Positions 36,019-44,305 of a stretch of DNA of 64,000 bases are shown piece by piece. This DNA comes from Candidatus Onthovicinus excrementipullorum. GTDB lineage: Bacteria; Bacillota; Clostridia; Oscillospirales; Acutalibacteraceae. A program made the position numbers and the translations under genes. Each line of letters begins with the position of its first letter. Within the stretch, counting starts at the first letter, position 1. The notes beneath the pieces were generated by a model. It did no database searches and was not told the origin of the DNA. It was given only the letters and a program-made list of their open reading frames with translations. The stretch covers positions 1 to 64,000 of the forward strand of contig DVHG01000019.1 in the NCBI GenBank assembly GCA_018712345.1. Reading direction: 5' to 3'.

Positions 36019-37308
36019 ATGAAAATTTCTTTTTATACATTGGGTTGTAAAGTGAATCAGTATGAGACGCAGGAGATGACGGAGATCCTGCGGCGGTGCG
36101 GCTATGAGCCGGCGGCGGAGGGCGAAGCGCCGGATGTGTGCATTGTCAACTCCTGCACCGTGACGGCGGAAAGCGACCGCAAAACGCGGCAGGCCGTCAA
36201 CCGGATGCGCCGCCTGTATCCGGACGCAGTGATCGTGCTGGCGGGTTGTATGGCGCAGGCGTACCCGGAAAAATCCGACGAGCTGCCGAGTGCCGACATC
36301 GTACTTGGCAACCGGGACTACAGCCGCCTGCCGGAGGCGATCAAGGAATATCGCCGCTCGGGCAAGCATCTGTTCAAGGTGCTGGCGCATGAAAAGGGCG
36401 AACGCTTCTGCGATGAGGATATCTCCGCCTTTGAGAACCGGAACCGCGCTTTTGTCAAGATCCAAGACGGGTGTGACCGCTTCTGCGCATACTGCATCAT
36501 CCCCACCTCCCGCGGTCGTTCCCGCTCCAAGCCGGTGGAGCAGCTGAAACCCGAATTTGAACGGCTGGCACAGGCAGGCTTTACGGAGGTGGTGCTGGTG
36601 GGTATCAACCTGTCCGCCTACGGGCGGGACGTCGGTTCAAACATCTGTGAGGCGGTGGAAATCGCCGCGGCAGTGGACGGGATTGAGCAAGTACGCCTCG
36701 GCTCGCTGGAGCCTGACCACATCACGCCGGAGATTTTAAACCGTCTGGCATTGTGCCCCAAGTTCTGCCCGCAGTTCCACATCTCGCTCCAGAGCGGATG
36801 CGATGCGACGCTCAGGCGCATGAACCGCCACTATACTGCCGCTGAGTACGAACAGCTCTGCGCGGATATTCGGGCGCGCTTTGACGATCCCTCCATCACG
36901 ACGGATCTGATGGTCGGCTTTGCCGGAGAGACACAGGAAGAATTTGACGAAACCTGCGATTTTGTCCGGAAGATTCAATTTGACAAAGTACACGTATTCC
37001 CCTACTCCGTGCGGCCCGGTACGCGCGCCGAACACTTTGAGGACCATGTGCCCAAGGCGGAAAAGGAACGCCGCGCCCATGTGATGATTGAGCTGACGGA
37101 AGCAATCCGCGCGGAAAAATTAAAGGCGCGCATTGGCAAGACGGACCGCGTTCTGTTTGAGAGCCGCCATGACGGCGATCAGTATATCGGTTACACCGCC
37201 AACTACACGCCTGTGCAGGTGCACGCCGACCACGATATCGGCGGCCAGACGCTGGCAGTGCGCATCACCGGTGCGGATGCGGAGAAGTGCATGGGGGAAT
37301 TACTTTAA
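36019..37308 (+). CDS. mtaB: tRNA t6A37 methylthiotransferase MtaB
   Basis: A 429-residue radical-SAM enzyme that converts t6A37 to ms2t6A37. Three N-terminal cluster cysteines are seen in FYTLGCKVNQYE, VNSCTVT and LAGCMAQ. The radical-SAM CxxxCxxC motif is DGCDRFCAYCIIPTSRG, and a TRAM domain ends the protein. I start at ATG 36019 after GAGGGA rather than at 36004. Its substrate is made by the TsaB/TsaE system encoded at 22.6-23.8 kb. Confidence 0.96.
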   Translation: MKISFYTLGCKVNQYETQEMTEILRRCGYEPAAEGEAPDVCIVNSCTVTAESDRKTRQAVNRMRRLYPDAVIVLAGCMAQAYPEKSDELPSADIVLGNRDYSRLPEAIKEYRRSGKHLFKVLAHEKGERFCDEDISAFENRNRAFVKIQDGCDRFCAYCIIPTSRGRSRSKPVEQLKPEFERLAQAGFTEVVLVGINLSAYGRDVGSNICEAVEIAAAVDGIEQVRLGSLEPDHITPEILNRLALCPKFCPQFHISLQSGCDATLRRMNRHYTAAEYEQLCADIRARFDDPSITTDLMVGFAGETQEEFDETCDFVRKIQFDKVHVFPYSVRPGTRAEHFEDHVPKAEKERRAHVMIELTEAIRAEKLKARIGKTDRVLFESRHDGDQYIGYTANYTPVQVHADHDIGGQTLAVRITGADAEKCMGELL

Positions 37309-37383
37309 TTCTTTTCAAATAGCGCAGACAGTTTGAGCCTGTGAGCGTCTTTATTAGTAAAAGAACATAAAGGAGGCTTCCCT

Positions 37384-38256
37384 ATGAAAATCACCAATCA
37401 GGCTGTATGTGATCTGCGTCTATATAACTCTACAAAGGCTATGGAAAAAATTTCTAAGATCAAGAACGTCGCGCTGCTGCTTGTTCCAAAAGATATGGAT
37501 GATGAGACACGCGCCGCTTACGCCGCCATTGAAAAGGCAAACGTTGCTACCGAAATTGAAGTGGACGCCAGCCATTCCCCACTGATCTTTAACGGAGAAA
37601 CGACAATTACAGACGATGTTCTGCCAGATGGTGAAAGCCCTATCATCATAAACGGTACAGCACGCCTTTTCCGGCTCTCCCCCGGAAAAACTGTAAAAGT
37701 GATCGCAAACGGAGATCTGCTCTATGACATTCGCTCCGAATCCCAGATTCAGCTCGTAAATGTCAACGGAGAATGCGATGGTGTTAATTTTGACAAGCTG
37801 GTCGAAATACCGATGGGCGGCATTTTAACCGAAAATCTCCTGCGGCCGGATCCTGAGACGATCTATTACGGAAATGTCTTTTTGATGATTCCACACCTGC
37901 CAGTACAGGTACAGGGCACGGCAAAAAGCCCAATCCTTCTGGCGGACTCCTCCATCCGTAACACAAATCTGGTTTTGGATGCTCAACAAGTCATCTATCG
38001 CGATAACATCACGAGCGACGTCACGCTGAAGTTCAATCTGGATAAACTGCGCATCAGCGCCGATTTTTTGCAGCAGATCAGCGGCAAGTTGGTTTGTTTC
38101 AACATCCGTCACGTCATCATTGAAAAATCCGTCACCCCGGAGCTGCTGCGGGAAAAGGTACTGCTGATGTATAATATTCACCACATCAAGGCCACCAGAA
38201 AGACCTTTGACGCCGCACAGCTGCTCGCAGAGAACGTCCAGATCATCTCCAAGTAG
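37384..38256 (+). CDS. Unrecognised 290-residue beta-rich protein upstream of a sigma factor
   Basis: No family comes to mind. It is soluble with no signal peptide or membrane segment. The sequence alternates short hydrophobic strands with turns (PIIINGTARLFRLSPGKTVKVIANGDLL, SPILLADSSIRNTNLVLDAQQVIY). Two segments, near residues 60-95 and 185-215, look loosely similar. AAGGAGG precedes the ATG. The sigma-factor gene starts three bases after its stop, so they are co-transcribed and probably co-translated. A bactofilin- or repeat-like beta structure is possible. A regulatory or target role for the sigma factor is inferred from position only. Confidence 0.65.
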   Translation: MKITNQAVCDLRLYNSTKAMEKISKIKNVALLLVPKDMDDETRAAYAAIEKANVATEIEVDASHSPLIFNGETTITDDVLPDGESPIIINGTARLFRLSPGKTVKVIANGDLLYDIRSESQIQLVNVNGECDGVNFDKLVEIPMGGILTENLLRPDPETIYYGNVFLMIPHLPVQVQGTAKSPILLADSSIRNTNLVLDAQQVIYRDNITSDVTLKFNLDKLRISADFLQQISGKLVCFNIRHVIIEKSVTPELLREKVLLMYNIHHIKATRKTFDAAQLLAENVQIISK

Positions 38257-38258
38257 AT

Positions 38259-38744
38259 ATGGAGGGGCTGGAAGCGGAATTTGACCGCATTTACAAGGAG
38301 CTGGCGAGCGACATATTCGCCTATTTTAACATCTGCTTCGGCGCGAATCCTGCCGAGGATCTGACGCAGGAGGTCTTCCTCCGCGTGTGGCGGCAGCTTC
38401 AGAACGGTGCGGCGGTTGAAAGCTGGCGCGCGTGGGCATTCCGATGCGCGGTCAATTTAAAAAATGACTTTCTGCGGCAGAAGCTGCGCGTCCGGAATCT
38501 GGCAGACCGCGTCTGGGACAACAGCGAACAGACCACCGAAGCGCGTTCGCCGGACGATCTGGATGTCCGCACGGCGTTTTGCGCACTGGAGGAGACGGAG
38601 CGCGAGCTATTGACGCTCAAATCCATGGGCTTCAACAGCCGAGAGATCGCTGAGATGACCGGGACCACGGATTCCACCGTTCGTACGCGCCTGCAAAAGG
38701 CGAGAACGCACTTTAAAGAACTGATTCATCGAGGTGATGACTGA
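38259..38744 (+). CDS. ECF-type RNA polymerase sigma factor
   Basis: A 161-residue sigma-70-family protein with regions 2 and 4 only. Region 2 is ASDIFAYFNICFGANPAEDLTQEVFLRVWRQL, and region 4 is LEETERELLTLKSMGFNSREIAEMTGTTDSTVRTRLQKARTHFKELI with the helix-turn-helix. No typical membrane anti-sigma factor adjoins. The upstream neighbour is the unknown 290-residue protein and the next gene is a 73-residue protein that starts right at its stop. Control may therefore be unusual. Its target promoters are unknown. Confidence 0.9.
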   Translation: MEGLEAEFDRIYKELASDIFAYFNICFGANPAEDLTQEVFLRVWRQLQNGAAVESWRAWAFRCAVNLKNDFLRQKLRVRNLADRVWDNSEQTTEARSPDDLDVRTAFCALEETERELLTLKSMGFNSREIAEMTGTTDSTVRTRLQKARTHFKELIHRGDD

Positions 38745-38966
38745 ATGGAGAACGAGGAGCAAAAAATCAAACAGGCAGTGGATACCTTCCGGCCCGGAAA
38801 ATCTGTTTTGGACCGAATCCGCAGAAAGATCGTGCGCCCCGATCCTCCCTTTACGATCATCGCCGTGCATCAGGACTGGGCCAAGATCTTTGAAGACGTC
38901 TTTGAAAAGCAGAACAAGCGGCTGGACACCATCTTAAAAAAGGTCTACAGGCCGCTGAAAAAATAG
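38745..38966 (+). CDS. Small charged protein coupled to the sigma factor
   Basis: A protein of 73 residues beginning directly after the sigma-factor stop, with GAGGTGATG as Shine-Dalgarno inside the sigma gene. Strongly basic and helical (FRPGKSVLDRIRRKIV, DWAKIFEDVFEKQNKRLDTILKKVY), no transmembrane helix, no cysteines. It might be a small anti-sigma or accessory factor, judged by position only. A terminator follows. Confidence 0.6.
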   Translation: MENEEQKIKQAVDTFRPGKSVLDRIRRKIVRPDPPFTIIAVHQDWAKIFEDVFEKQNKRLDTILKKVYRPLKK

Positions 38967-38979
38967 TGTAATCAAAAAA

Positions 38980-39012
38980 GCCGCTGTCCTGATAGTTGGG
39001 CAGCGGCCTTTT
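38980..39012 (+). terminator. Terminator of the sigma-factor operon
   Basis: Ten-base arms (38980-38989 and 38998-39007, one T-G) and an eight-base loop, followed by CTTTTTCTTT. Confidence 0.85.
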
Positions 39013-39135
39013 TCTTTCGAACAAGACACATTTCCAAGCACTCCCTGTGCAAATGGGGCTCCCGCGGAATCAGTGGTGGGTATCGGCAGAAACCGGAGGC
39101 GTTTCTACAATCTGCTTCCCTGTAACAATCACTCC

Positions 39136-39211
39136 GTCACGGCTGGTGCCGTGACACCTCACTTTACACAACCTCCGGCCTCCCTTGTGTAAAGGGAGGC
39201 CGGAGGTTGTG
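39136..39211. repeat. Intergenic double-hairpin repeat element
   Basis: Two adjacent inverted repeats. GTCACGGC (39136-39143) pairs with GCCGTGAC (39148-39155). A perfect 20-base arm (39167-39186) pairs with 39192-39211 around a five-base loop. The layout resembles dispersed intergenic repeats that I recall from Oscillospiraceae genomes. It occupies the 308-base gap between the sigma operon and the convergent MATE gene and could serve as terminator for the latter. Confidence 0.7.
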
Positions 39212-39274
39212 CGAACCGCGGAAATGCACTTTTACCGGGGCGGCGTTCCCTGGGCTGTATTTTCCGTCCTCTGT

Positions 39275-40627
39275 TTATTCCGTCCGCTCCCCTGCTCCGC
39301 GCTCCCGCACCGCTCGGCGGTAGATCAGGATGGCGATCGCGGCGGTGACAGCCTCTGCGATCCAGAATGCGTGCCATACACCGTCCGGGCCGAAGAGGCG
39401 GCTGAGCAGAAACGCCGCCGGGATAATAATCACCGTGTACCGGAGCAGAGAGATTATCAGGGAGGGCATCCCCTTGCCCAGCCCCTCCAGCGCTCCGGAG
39501 GAAGTCACGGACACGGCGGAGACGATAAATCCGGCGCTGATGATGCGCAGGGCAGTGCCGCCAGCCTCGATCGTCTCCGGATTGGAGCTGAACAGACCGA
39601 TCAACTGCCGCGGGACGGCCAGACAGACCACTGTGCCCATCAGCATAATGACAGCGCTCATGGCGAGCGTGATCTGATAAATCCTACGCACCCGCTTCTG
39701 TTCCCCGGCCCCGTAGTTGTAGCCGATCACCGGACGCATTCCCTGCACGATTCCATTGGCCGGGAGGTAGAGAAATGTCTGCAATTTATAGTAGACACCC
39801 AGCACAACCACATAGATCTGCCCATACGCGGCCAAGATTGCATTGAGCGCGGAGATCAGCAGCGACGGCAGGGCCATATTCAGCGTGGCCGGGATCCCCA
39901 CGGCGTACAGCTTCCGGTCGATCTTTCGGTCCGCAGACAGATAGCGACGGCTGACATGTACCCGGATGGGGCGGACAAAATACACCACAATATAGATCAC
40001 CAGCGTGAGCACCTGACCGATTCCCGTGGCCAATGCGGCCCCCTCAATCCCCATTCCCGGGAATGGGCCAAGCCCGAAAATCAGCACAGGATCCAGAATG
40101 ATATTTGTAACTGCGCCGGCGATGAGGGCGGCCATGGTGACCTTCATCCGGCCCACAGCCTGAAAGATTTTTTCAAACGAGATGCTCAGGTTAATGATGA
40201 GCGAAAAGGCAAAGGCAATTCCGGAATACCGCACGCCCATATTGATCACCTGTTCCGACTGTGTAAACAGGCGCAGGAAGGGCGGCATGATCGCAATGCA
40301 GATCACTGTCAGCACGATGCCGTGGATCGCCGAGAACATCATTCCGCGTGATGCGGCCGTATCGGCTTTCCGCTTCTCCCCAGCCCCAAGATGGAAGGCA
40401 ATTACAGCGTTAATCCCCACGCCAAAGCCAATGGCCACCGCGTTGATGAAATTCTGTACCGGATAGACGAGGGACAGTGCCGTCATCGCATCCTCACTGA
40501 TTTTGGCAACAAAGAAGCTGTCCACAATATTATACAGCGAATTGACTGCCATGGAGACGACCATTGGCAGTGCCATGCTGACAAGCAGCGGGAATACGGG
40601 CTTTTTCTTCATAAAAGTTTCATCCAT
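39275..40627 (-). CDS. MATE-family multidrug/cation antiporter
   Basis: A protein of 450 residues with twelve predicted helices in two homologous halves. Features include PVFPLLVSMALPMVVSMAVNSLYNIVDSFFVAKIS, the classic N-terminal MATE stretch, and GMRPVIGYNYGAGEQKRVRR. It expels cationic drugs or metabolites in exchange for Na+ or H+. I start at ATG 40627 behind AGGAGG. It has a strong promoter, a palindrome and a terminator-like leader hairpin, so expression is probably controlled. Substrate unknown. Confidence 0.93.
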   Translation of the reverse strand: MDETFMKKKPVFPLLVSMALPMVVSMAVNSLYNIVDSFFVAKISEDAMTALSLVYPVQNFINAVAIGFGVGINAVIAFHLGAGEKRKADTAASRGMMFSAIHGIVLTVICIAIMPPFLRLFTQSEQVINMGVRYSGIAFAFSLIINLSISFEKIFQAVGRMKVTMAALIAGAVTNIILDPVLIFGLGPFPGMGIEGAALATGIGQVLTLVIYIVVYFVRPIRVHVSRRYLSADRKIDRKLYAVGIPATLNMALPSLLISALNAILAAYGQIYVVVLGVYYKLQTFLYLPANGIVQGMRPVIGYNYGAGEQKRVRRIYQITLAMSAVIMLMGTVVCLAVPRQLIGLFSSNPETIEAGGTALRIISAGFIVSAVSVTSSGALEGLGKGMPSLIISLLRYTVIIIPAAFLLSRLFGPDGVWHAFWIAEAVTAAIAILIYRRAVRERGAGERTE

Positions 40628-40662
40628 TGTGATCCTCCTGCGCGCAGGGACAGCCGGAACAG

Positions 40663-40699
40663 AAAAAGCCACACAACTATCTCCTGATAATTGTGTGGC
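40663..40699 (-). promoter_or_regulatory. Candidate attenuator hairpin in the MATE leader
   Basis: Nine-base arms GCCACACAA/TTGTGTGGC (40668-40676, 40691-40699) followed on the minus strand by five T (40663-40667). It lies between promoter and start codon, so termination here would control the pump. Confidence 0.5.
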
Positions 40700-40732
40700 G
40701 AAAAGATGACATGTTTATGCCCGGAAAAATCC

Positions 40733-40742
40733 ACTACGTAGT
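40733..40742. promoter_or_regulatory. Palindromic operator candidate upstream of MATE
   Basis: ACTACGTAGT is a perfect ten-base palindrome 13 bases downstream of the -10, around the expected start of transcription. Confidence 0.35.
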
Positions 40743-40755
40743 TTTAACAGGGTGT

Positions 40756-40785
40756 ATTATATACGGAAGAGGCCTGATTTGTCAA
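40756..40785 (-). promoter_or_regulatory. Strong sigma-A promoter of the MATE gene
   Basis: Minus strand consensus -35 TTGACA (40780-40785) and -10 TATAAT (40756-40761) with an 18-base spacer, just past the stop of the upstream gene. Confidence 0.8.
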
Positions 40786-40790
40786 GTCCC

Positions 40791-41444
40791 CTATTTTTTC
40801 AGGCTCAGGAAGATCCCCAGAGCGACGGAGAGGGCCGCCGCCATGATGACCTGATACCCGGAGGGGAGCAGGAAGGTAATCGTATGCGCCGGGATCCAGA
40901 AAAGCGGCACCGTCTTAAAGAGCGTAAAGGTGACAAAGCCATGCCAGTCGATCCCCTCGATCACGGGGCGCAGACCGCCAGCCTTGCCCCCGTTGGCTGC
41001 CCGGAGCTCCAGCCACTTATCCGTGCACTTGTGTACCGCCATAAACGTGGGGCCGAAGGTCAGGTTCATCGTCATGCTCGTAAACAGCGCACGCAGGAAA
41101 GTGGAATCCCCGCCCGGCAACAGACCGGACGCCATCAACGCAGAGACGCCGCCGGGGAAGATCTTCATCATATAGGTAATCCACACGCCGATCAGGCCCC
41201 AGATCAGCAGGCGGGCTGGCACCTTGACGGGCGCGGCCCAACTCTTTGCGCGCAGGCTGGTGGAGAGCAGCTCCCCCACTGTGGCCAGCAGGGCAAACTT
41301 TAAAAAGCCCATGATATACGGATGCGCGTTCGAGACATCCGCAAACCCCCGGCGGCTGACTGGGATTACCAGCACGACGATAAACGCCAATAAAACCACG
41401 GCGCTGAATATCGGAATCCAGATACGGCTGATTCGCTTTGACAT
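40791..41444 (-). CDS. Polytopic membrane protein, family uncertain
   Basis: A protein of 217 residues with four to six hydrophobic segments. The C-terminal half reads FGPTFMAVHKCTDKWLE, then FTLFKTVPLFWIPAHTITFLLPSGYQVIMAAALSVALGIFLSL. That spacing of Gly-Pro, Trp-x-Pro and a final helix is reminiscent of Mpv17/PMP22-type proteins, but I am not certain. GGAGGGG precedes the ATG. Single gene with its own promoter and repeats upstream. Function unknown. Confidence 0.7.
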   Translation of the reverse strand: MSKRISRIWIPIFSAVVLLAFIVVLVIPVSRRGFADVSNAHPYIMGFLKFALLATVGELLSTSLRAKSWAAPVKVPARLLIWGLIGVWITYMMKIFPGGVSALMASGLLPGGDSTFLRALFTSMTMNLTFGPTFMAVHKCTDKWLELRAANGGKAGGLRPVIEGIDWHGFVTFTLFKTVPLFWIPAHTITFLLPSGYQVIMAAALSVALGIFLSLKK

Positions 41445-41483
41445 AACTTCCCCTCCACAACGGCTGCCAAAATGATTGTACCT

Positions 41484-41512
41484 AATATACCATATCCTTT
41501 CACCGCTTTAAA
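41484..41512 (-). promoter_or_regulatory. Predicted promoter of the 217-residue membrane protein
   Basis: Minus strand -35 TTTAAA (41507-41512), 17-base spacer, -10 TATATT (41484-41489). The -35 lies in one copy of a 15-base direct repeat. Confidence 0.4.
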
Positions 41513-41566
41513 GGGGTAAAAAAATCTTTGGTACTATTTCACTGCTTTAAAGTACAAAAATTGTAC
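41498..41566. repeat. Direct and inverted repeats upstream of the 217-residue membrane protein
   Basis: TTTCACCGCTTTAAA (41498-41512) and TTTCACTGCTTTAAA (41537-41551) match at 14 of 15 bases, starts 39 apart. Directly after the second lies the inverted repeat GTACAA-AAA-TTGTAC (41552-41566). They look like regulator-binding sites. Confidence 0.5.
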
Positions 41567-41623
41567 ATTTTCCCAACAGGTCGACTTCTATGCGTACGCC
41601 GGAACCCCTGCGTCGCAGGTGCA

Positions 41624-42511
41624 CTATTCTGCGTCCGTGTGTCCGCTGCGATCAATTCCGCGGTCCAAGCGGATCGTCCAATCCTCCCACGTATCGGAAT
41701 ATATCATCATAATGCGGCCAAATCTCACCTTGAGATACGTGACGCTCTGCGCCCCCTGATCCGTAAAATCCATCCGGGCGCAAAGCTGGATCAGGTTGAT
41801 CTCTCCGCTTTCTCCGCTGCCGGTGAACGACGCGGGAAACGGATCCAGACGCAGGGTGGAATCCGCGGGATTGGTGAACAGCCACCGCTCCGCCGGTTTG
41901 ACAGCCCAGCAGTTTTCCTGCGGCGCGTACAGATAAAAGGAGGCCGACTCCTCTGGAACACGCCAGAAGGCATCGTCCATCATCACGTTGGCGTACAGAC
42001 CGCGCTGCCTTCTATCATCAAACGCCCCCGAGTGGGCGCGCACCTGGAGAATTACATCCAGCCCGGCGGATGGAAGGCCGTCATATTCACGGGCCCCACC
42101 GTCGATGAACACGATGCTGCCCGTGTAGTCTTCACCCTCAAACGTACCGGTATATACGTGGATCGGGTCCTCACTGCCGGCGCCGGCATTTGCCGGGAGC
42201 GTGACAAAGTATTCCTCCCCGCCATAGTTCCCGTCCTCCGGCTCCCAGCGCTTGACGGCGCCGCTGTGGATCACAAGGCGGCCGCTGTTCTCAATCAGCC
42301 AGGCGTGCTGCTCCAGCGCGGGATCGAGCAGGACGTCCAGCCGCTCGGAGAGCGCCTGAATTTCACTGTCCGCCGACGAGCCGGCGATGATCTCCGCATC
42401 CCGGAAAAAGGCAGACTTCCGGGCATACCAGCCGCCCGCGGCGGCAATCACAAGAACCGGGATCAGCACCCCGAGAAAAATCAGCACATTGCATTTTGTC
42501 CTTGTCATCAT
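41624..42511 (-). CDS. Membrane-anchored extracytoplasmic protein, paralogue 1 (unknown family)
   Basis: A protein of 295 residues. One N-terminal transmembrane helix (about 9-28) is followed by an extracytoplasmic domain. The shared block SERLDVLLDPALEQHAWLIENSGRLVI (about 55-80) has a counterpart in the neighbour at 42525. An acidic, Trp-rich domain follows, ending IYSDTWEDWTIRLDRG. No cysteine-rich or catalytic motif stands out. It follows its paralogue by 13 bases in one operon divergent from a LytTR two-component system. I do not recognise the family. It could be a target or a sensor accessory of that system. Confidence 0.7.
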   Translation of the reverse strand: MMTRTKCNVLIFLGVLIPVLVIAAAGGWYARKSAFFRDAEIIAGSSADSEIQALSERLDVLLDPALEQHAWLIENSGRLVIHSGAVKRWEPEDGNYGGEEYFVTLPANAGAGSEDPIHVYTGTFEGEDYTGSIVFIDGGAREYDGLPSAGLDVILQVRAHSGAFDDRRQRGLYANVMMDDAFWRVPEESASFYLYAPQENCWAVKPAERWLFTNPADSTLRLDPFPASFTGSGESGEINLIQLCARMDFTDQGAQSVTYLKVRFGRIMMIYSDTWEDWTIRLDRGIDRSGHTDAE

Positions 42512-42524
42512 CTTCCCCCTCTCA

Positions 42525-43385
42525 TCACGGATAAAGGCTGTCCGGATACCAGAAGCTCAGCTCTCCCCACAGCGTTTCACTGCGCAAGAGGGTGAATATG
42601 ACACGGCTGGTGTCCGCGCTGTCGGAGGTTTTCACCGCCGTCCCCCAGAGCTGGATCAGGTCCGGCCGGCCAAAGCGGCCACCGGAAGGCGCGCCAAGGA
42701 TCAGGGACGGGACTTTCCCTTCCGAAGTGACGTAGGCTCCCTTTTTCTCCAACCAGATATCCGCGCCCTGCGCGTGGAGGTAAAAAACTTGACTGCCCGC
42801 CTCCTCATCCGGATACGGATTGGTGTGCCGCCAGGTAAAATCGCCTCTCAGCGTCCCATCAAACGCGCGGTCCCCCGGCGGGAATAGCCCGGATTCGGGG
42901 CGGATCTCCGTCACCAGCTCAAAGGATGGCGTCTCAGCCTGTGCACTCAGACAGGTGTCCATTCCGATCAGTACCATGCGGACGTCATAACCATCCGCCG
43001 TAAAACCGCCTGTGTAGACGTACAGGGGATCCTCCGGAAGCGTATTCCCTGACAAAACGGTGCGGGAACGGTCTACGGTTCCCCGAACCCAGCCATCCTC
43101 TGTCTGTGTGAAGACGATTGTCTCCGGACAGAGGACAAGACGTTCGCGGTTGGCAATCAGCACAGCATGTTTTTCAAGCGCGGGGTCCAACATGATCCCG
43201 ATCCTGTCGGCGATCTCCTGCACCTCCGGGTCCTGCTCCGATTCGTCGATATAAGAGATCTGCATGTGGACCTCATTGAAAAAGGAGAACTGGTTACTCG
43301 CCCAGCTAAAAATCCATCCGCCGATTGTTGCAGCTGCATAAAAGATCAGTAATTTGACCAGAAAGCGTTTTAGGAAAGATGACAT
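42525..43385 (-). CDS. Membrane-anchored extracytoplasmic protein, paralogue 2 (unknown family)
   Basis: A protein of 286 residues with one N-terminal transmembrane helix (LLIFYAAATIGGWIFSWAS) and an extracytoplasmic domain. ADRIGIMLDPALEKHAVLIANRERLVL matches the block in the gene at 41624, and both share PxxVYTG and LIQL segments, so they arose by tandem duplication and then diverged. I start at ATG 43385 after AGGAGGG. It is the first gene of the pair and starts about 200 bases from the divergent response-regulator gene. Function unknown. Confidence 0.7.
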   Translation of the reverse strand: MSSFLKRFLVKLLIFYAAATIGGWIFSWASNQFSFFNEVHMQISYIDESEQDPEVQEIADRIGIMLDPALEKHAVLIANRERLVLCPETIVFTQTEDGWVRGTVDRSRTVLSGNTLPEDPLYVYTGGFTADGYDVRMVLIGMDTCLSAQAETPSFELVTEIRPESGLFPPGDRAFDGTLRGDFTWRHTNPYPDEEAGSQVFYLHAQGADIWLEKKGAYVTSEGKVPSLILGAPSGGRFGRPDLIQLWGTAVKTSDSADTSRVIFTLLRSETLWGELSFWYPDSLYP

Positions 43386-43585
43386 AGGGTTTCCCTCCTC
43401 TCTCACTCCGCCTTCATTCTATCACGCGGCGCCATGTAAGGGAAGCGGAATGACAAAAACGCCTGAAAAAACGTCAAAAAAGATCAGCCGCCCTCCGAAT
43501 GCAGCCGTTTCTGCACGCCAAAAGCATAAAAAACATGACTTCCGGCGCCGAATCTGATAGAATGAAGGCAGAGAGGAGGGATCGG

Positions 43586-44305
43586 ATGATTTCGGTTTTA
43601 ATCTGTGACGATGACCGGACGATCTCCAGTCAGATCTCCGCCCTGCTGGATACGTATGCAAAGGCGCGCAGGATTGATTTCCAGATTGCAGAGTTTAACG
43701 ACCCACAGGAGGCGTTCCAGTCGGAGACGCCGTGTGATCTAGCATTTATTGACATTGAGATGCCCGAAATCGACGGGCTAACGCTGGCGGCCCGGGTCCG
43801 TGAAAAGAATCCGGATGCGCTGGTGCTGATTGTGACCGCCTACGAGCGCTATCTGGACGACGCGATGGACCTGCATGTGTTCCGTTACCTCTCCAAGCCG
43901 ATCGATAAGGAGCGGTTTTACCACAGCCTGACACTTGCCCTGCGCGAATATCAGAATATCCGGCGTGAGGTGGTGATTGAGTGCCGCGGGGAGACGCTGC
44001 GCGTACCCACGCGGGAGATCGTCTACCTGGCCATCGCGGGCCGAAAGACCCTGATCCGAACCGTACAGGCCGAATATCGGTGCGCCGATCCGCTGCGCGT
44101 GTGGGAGGAGCGCATCCACGAGCCGCAAAATTTTGCTTTTTCCCACCACAGCTATCTGGTCAATCTGCGGTACGTGACAAACTTTAACCGGGGCGGCGTA
44201 ACCGTCCAGTCCGGGGATTCACTACGGGAAGAGCTGCCGATGTCCCAGCGGAAATACGCGGCCTTCCGAGCCTCCTTTATGGAGTATATGGGGAATACAT
44301 TATGA
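43586..44305 (+). CDS. LytTR-type response regulator
   Basis: A protein of 239 residues. The receiver domain has acidic residues in VLICDDD, the phosphorylation Asp in AFIDIEMPEIDG and the Lys in YLSKPIDKERF. A LytTR DNA-binding domain follows (RGETLRVPTREIVYLAIAGRKTLI, FSHHSYLVNLRYVTNF). This is the AgrA/ComE type. AGGAGGG precedes ATG 43586. It overlaps the kinase gene by four bases. LytTR regulators usually activate nearby promoters, so the divergent paralogue pair is a likely target. Confidence 0.93.
   Translation: MISVLICDDDRTISSQISALLDTYAKARRIDFQIAEFNDPQEAFQSETPCDLAFIDIEMPEIDGLTLAARVREKNPDALVLIVTAYERYLDDAMDLHVFRYLSKPIDKERFYHSLTLALREYQNIRREVVIECRGETLRVPTREIVYLAIAGRKTLIRTVQAEYRCADPLRVWEERIHEPQNFAFSHHSYLVNLRYVTNFNRGGVTVQSGDSLREELPMSQRKYAAFRASFMEYMGNTL

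Noticed and set aside
36004..36465. A 156-codon minus-strand frame over mtaB
   Set aside because: Shadow of mtaB, which has all radical-SAM and cluster cysteines.
39120..39212. CRISPR array
   Set aside because: The repeats are two inverted hairpins, not direct repeats with unique spacers, and no cas gene is present.
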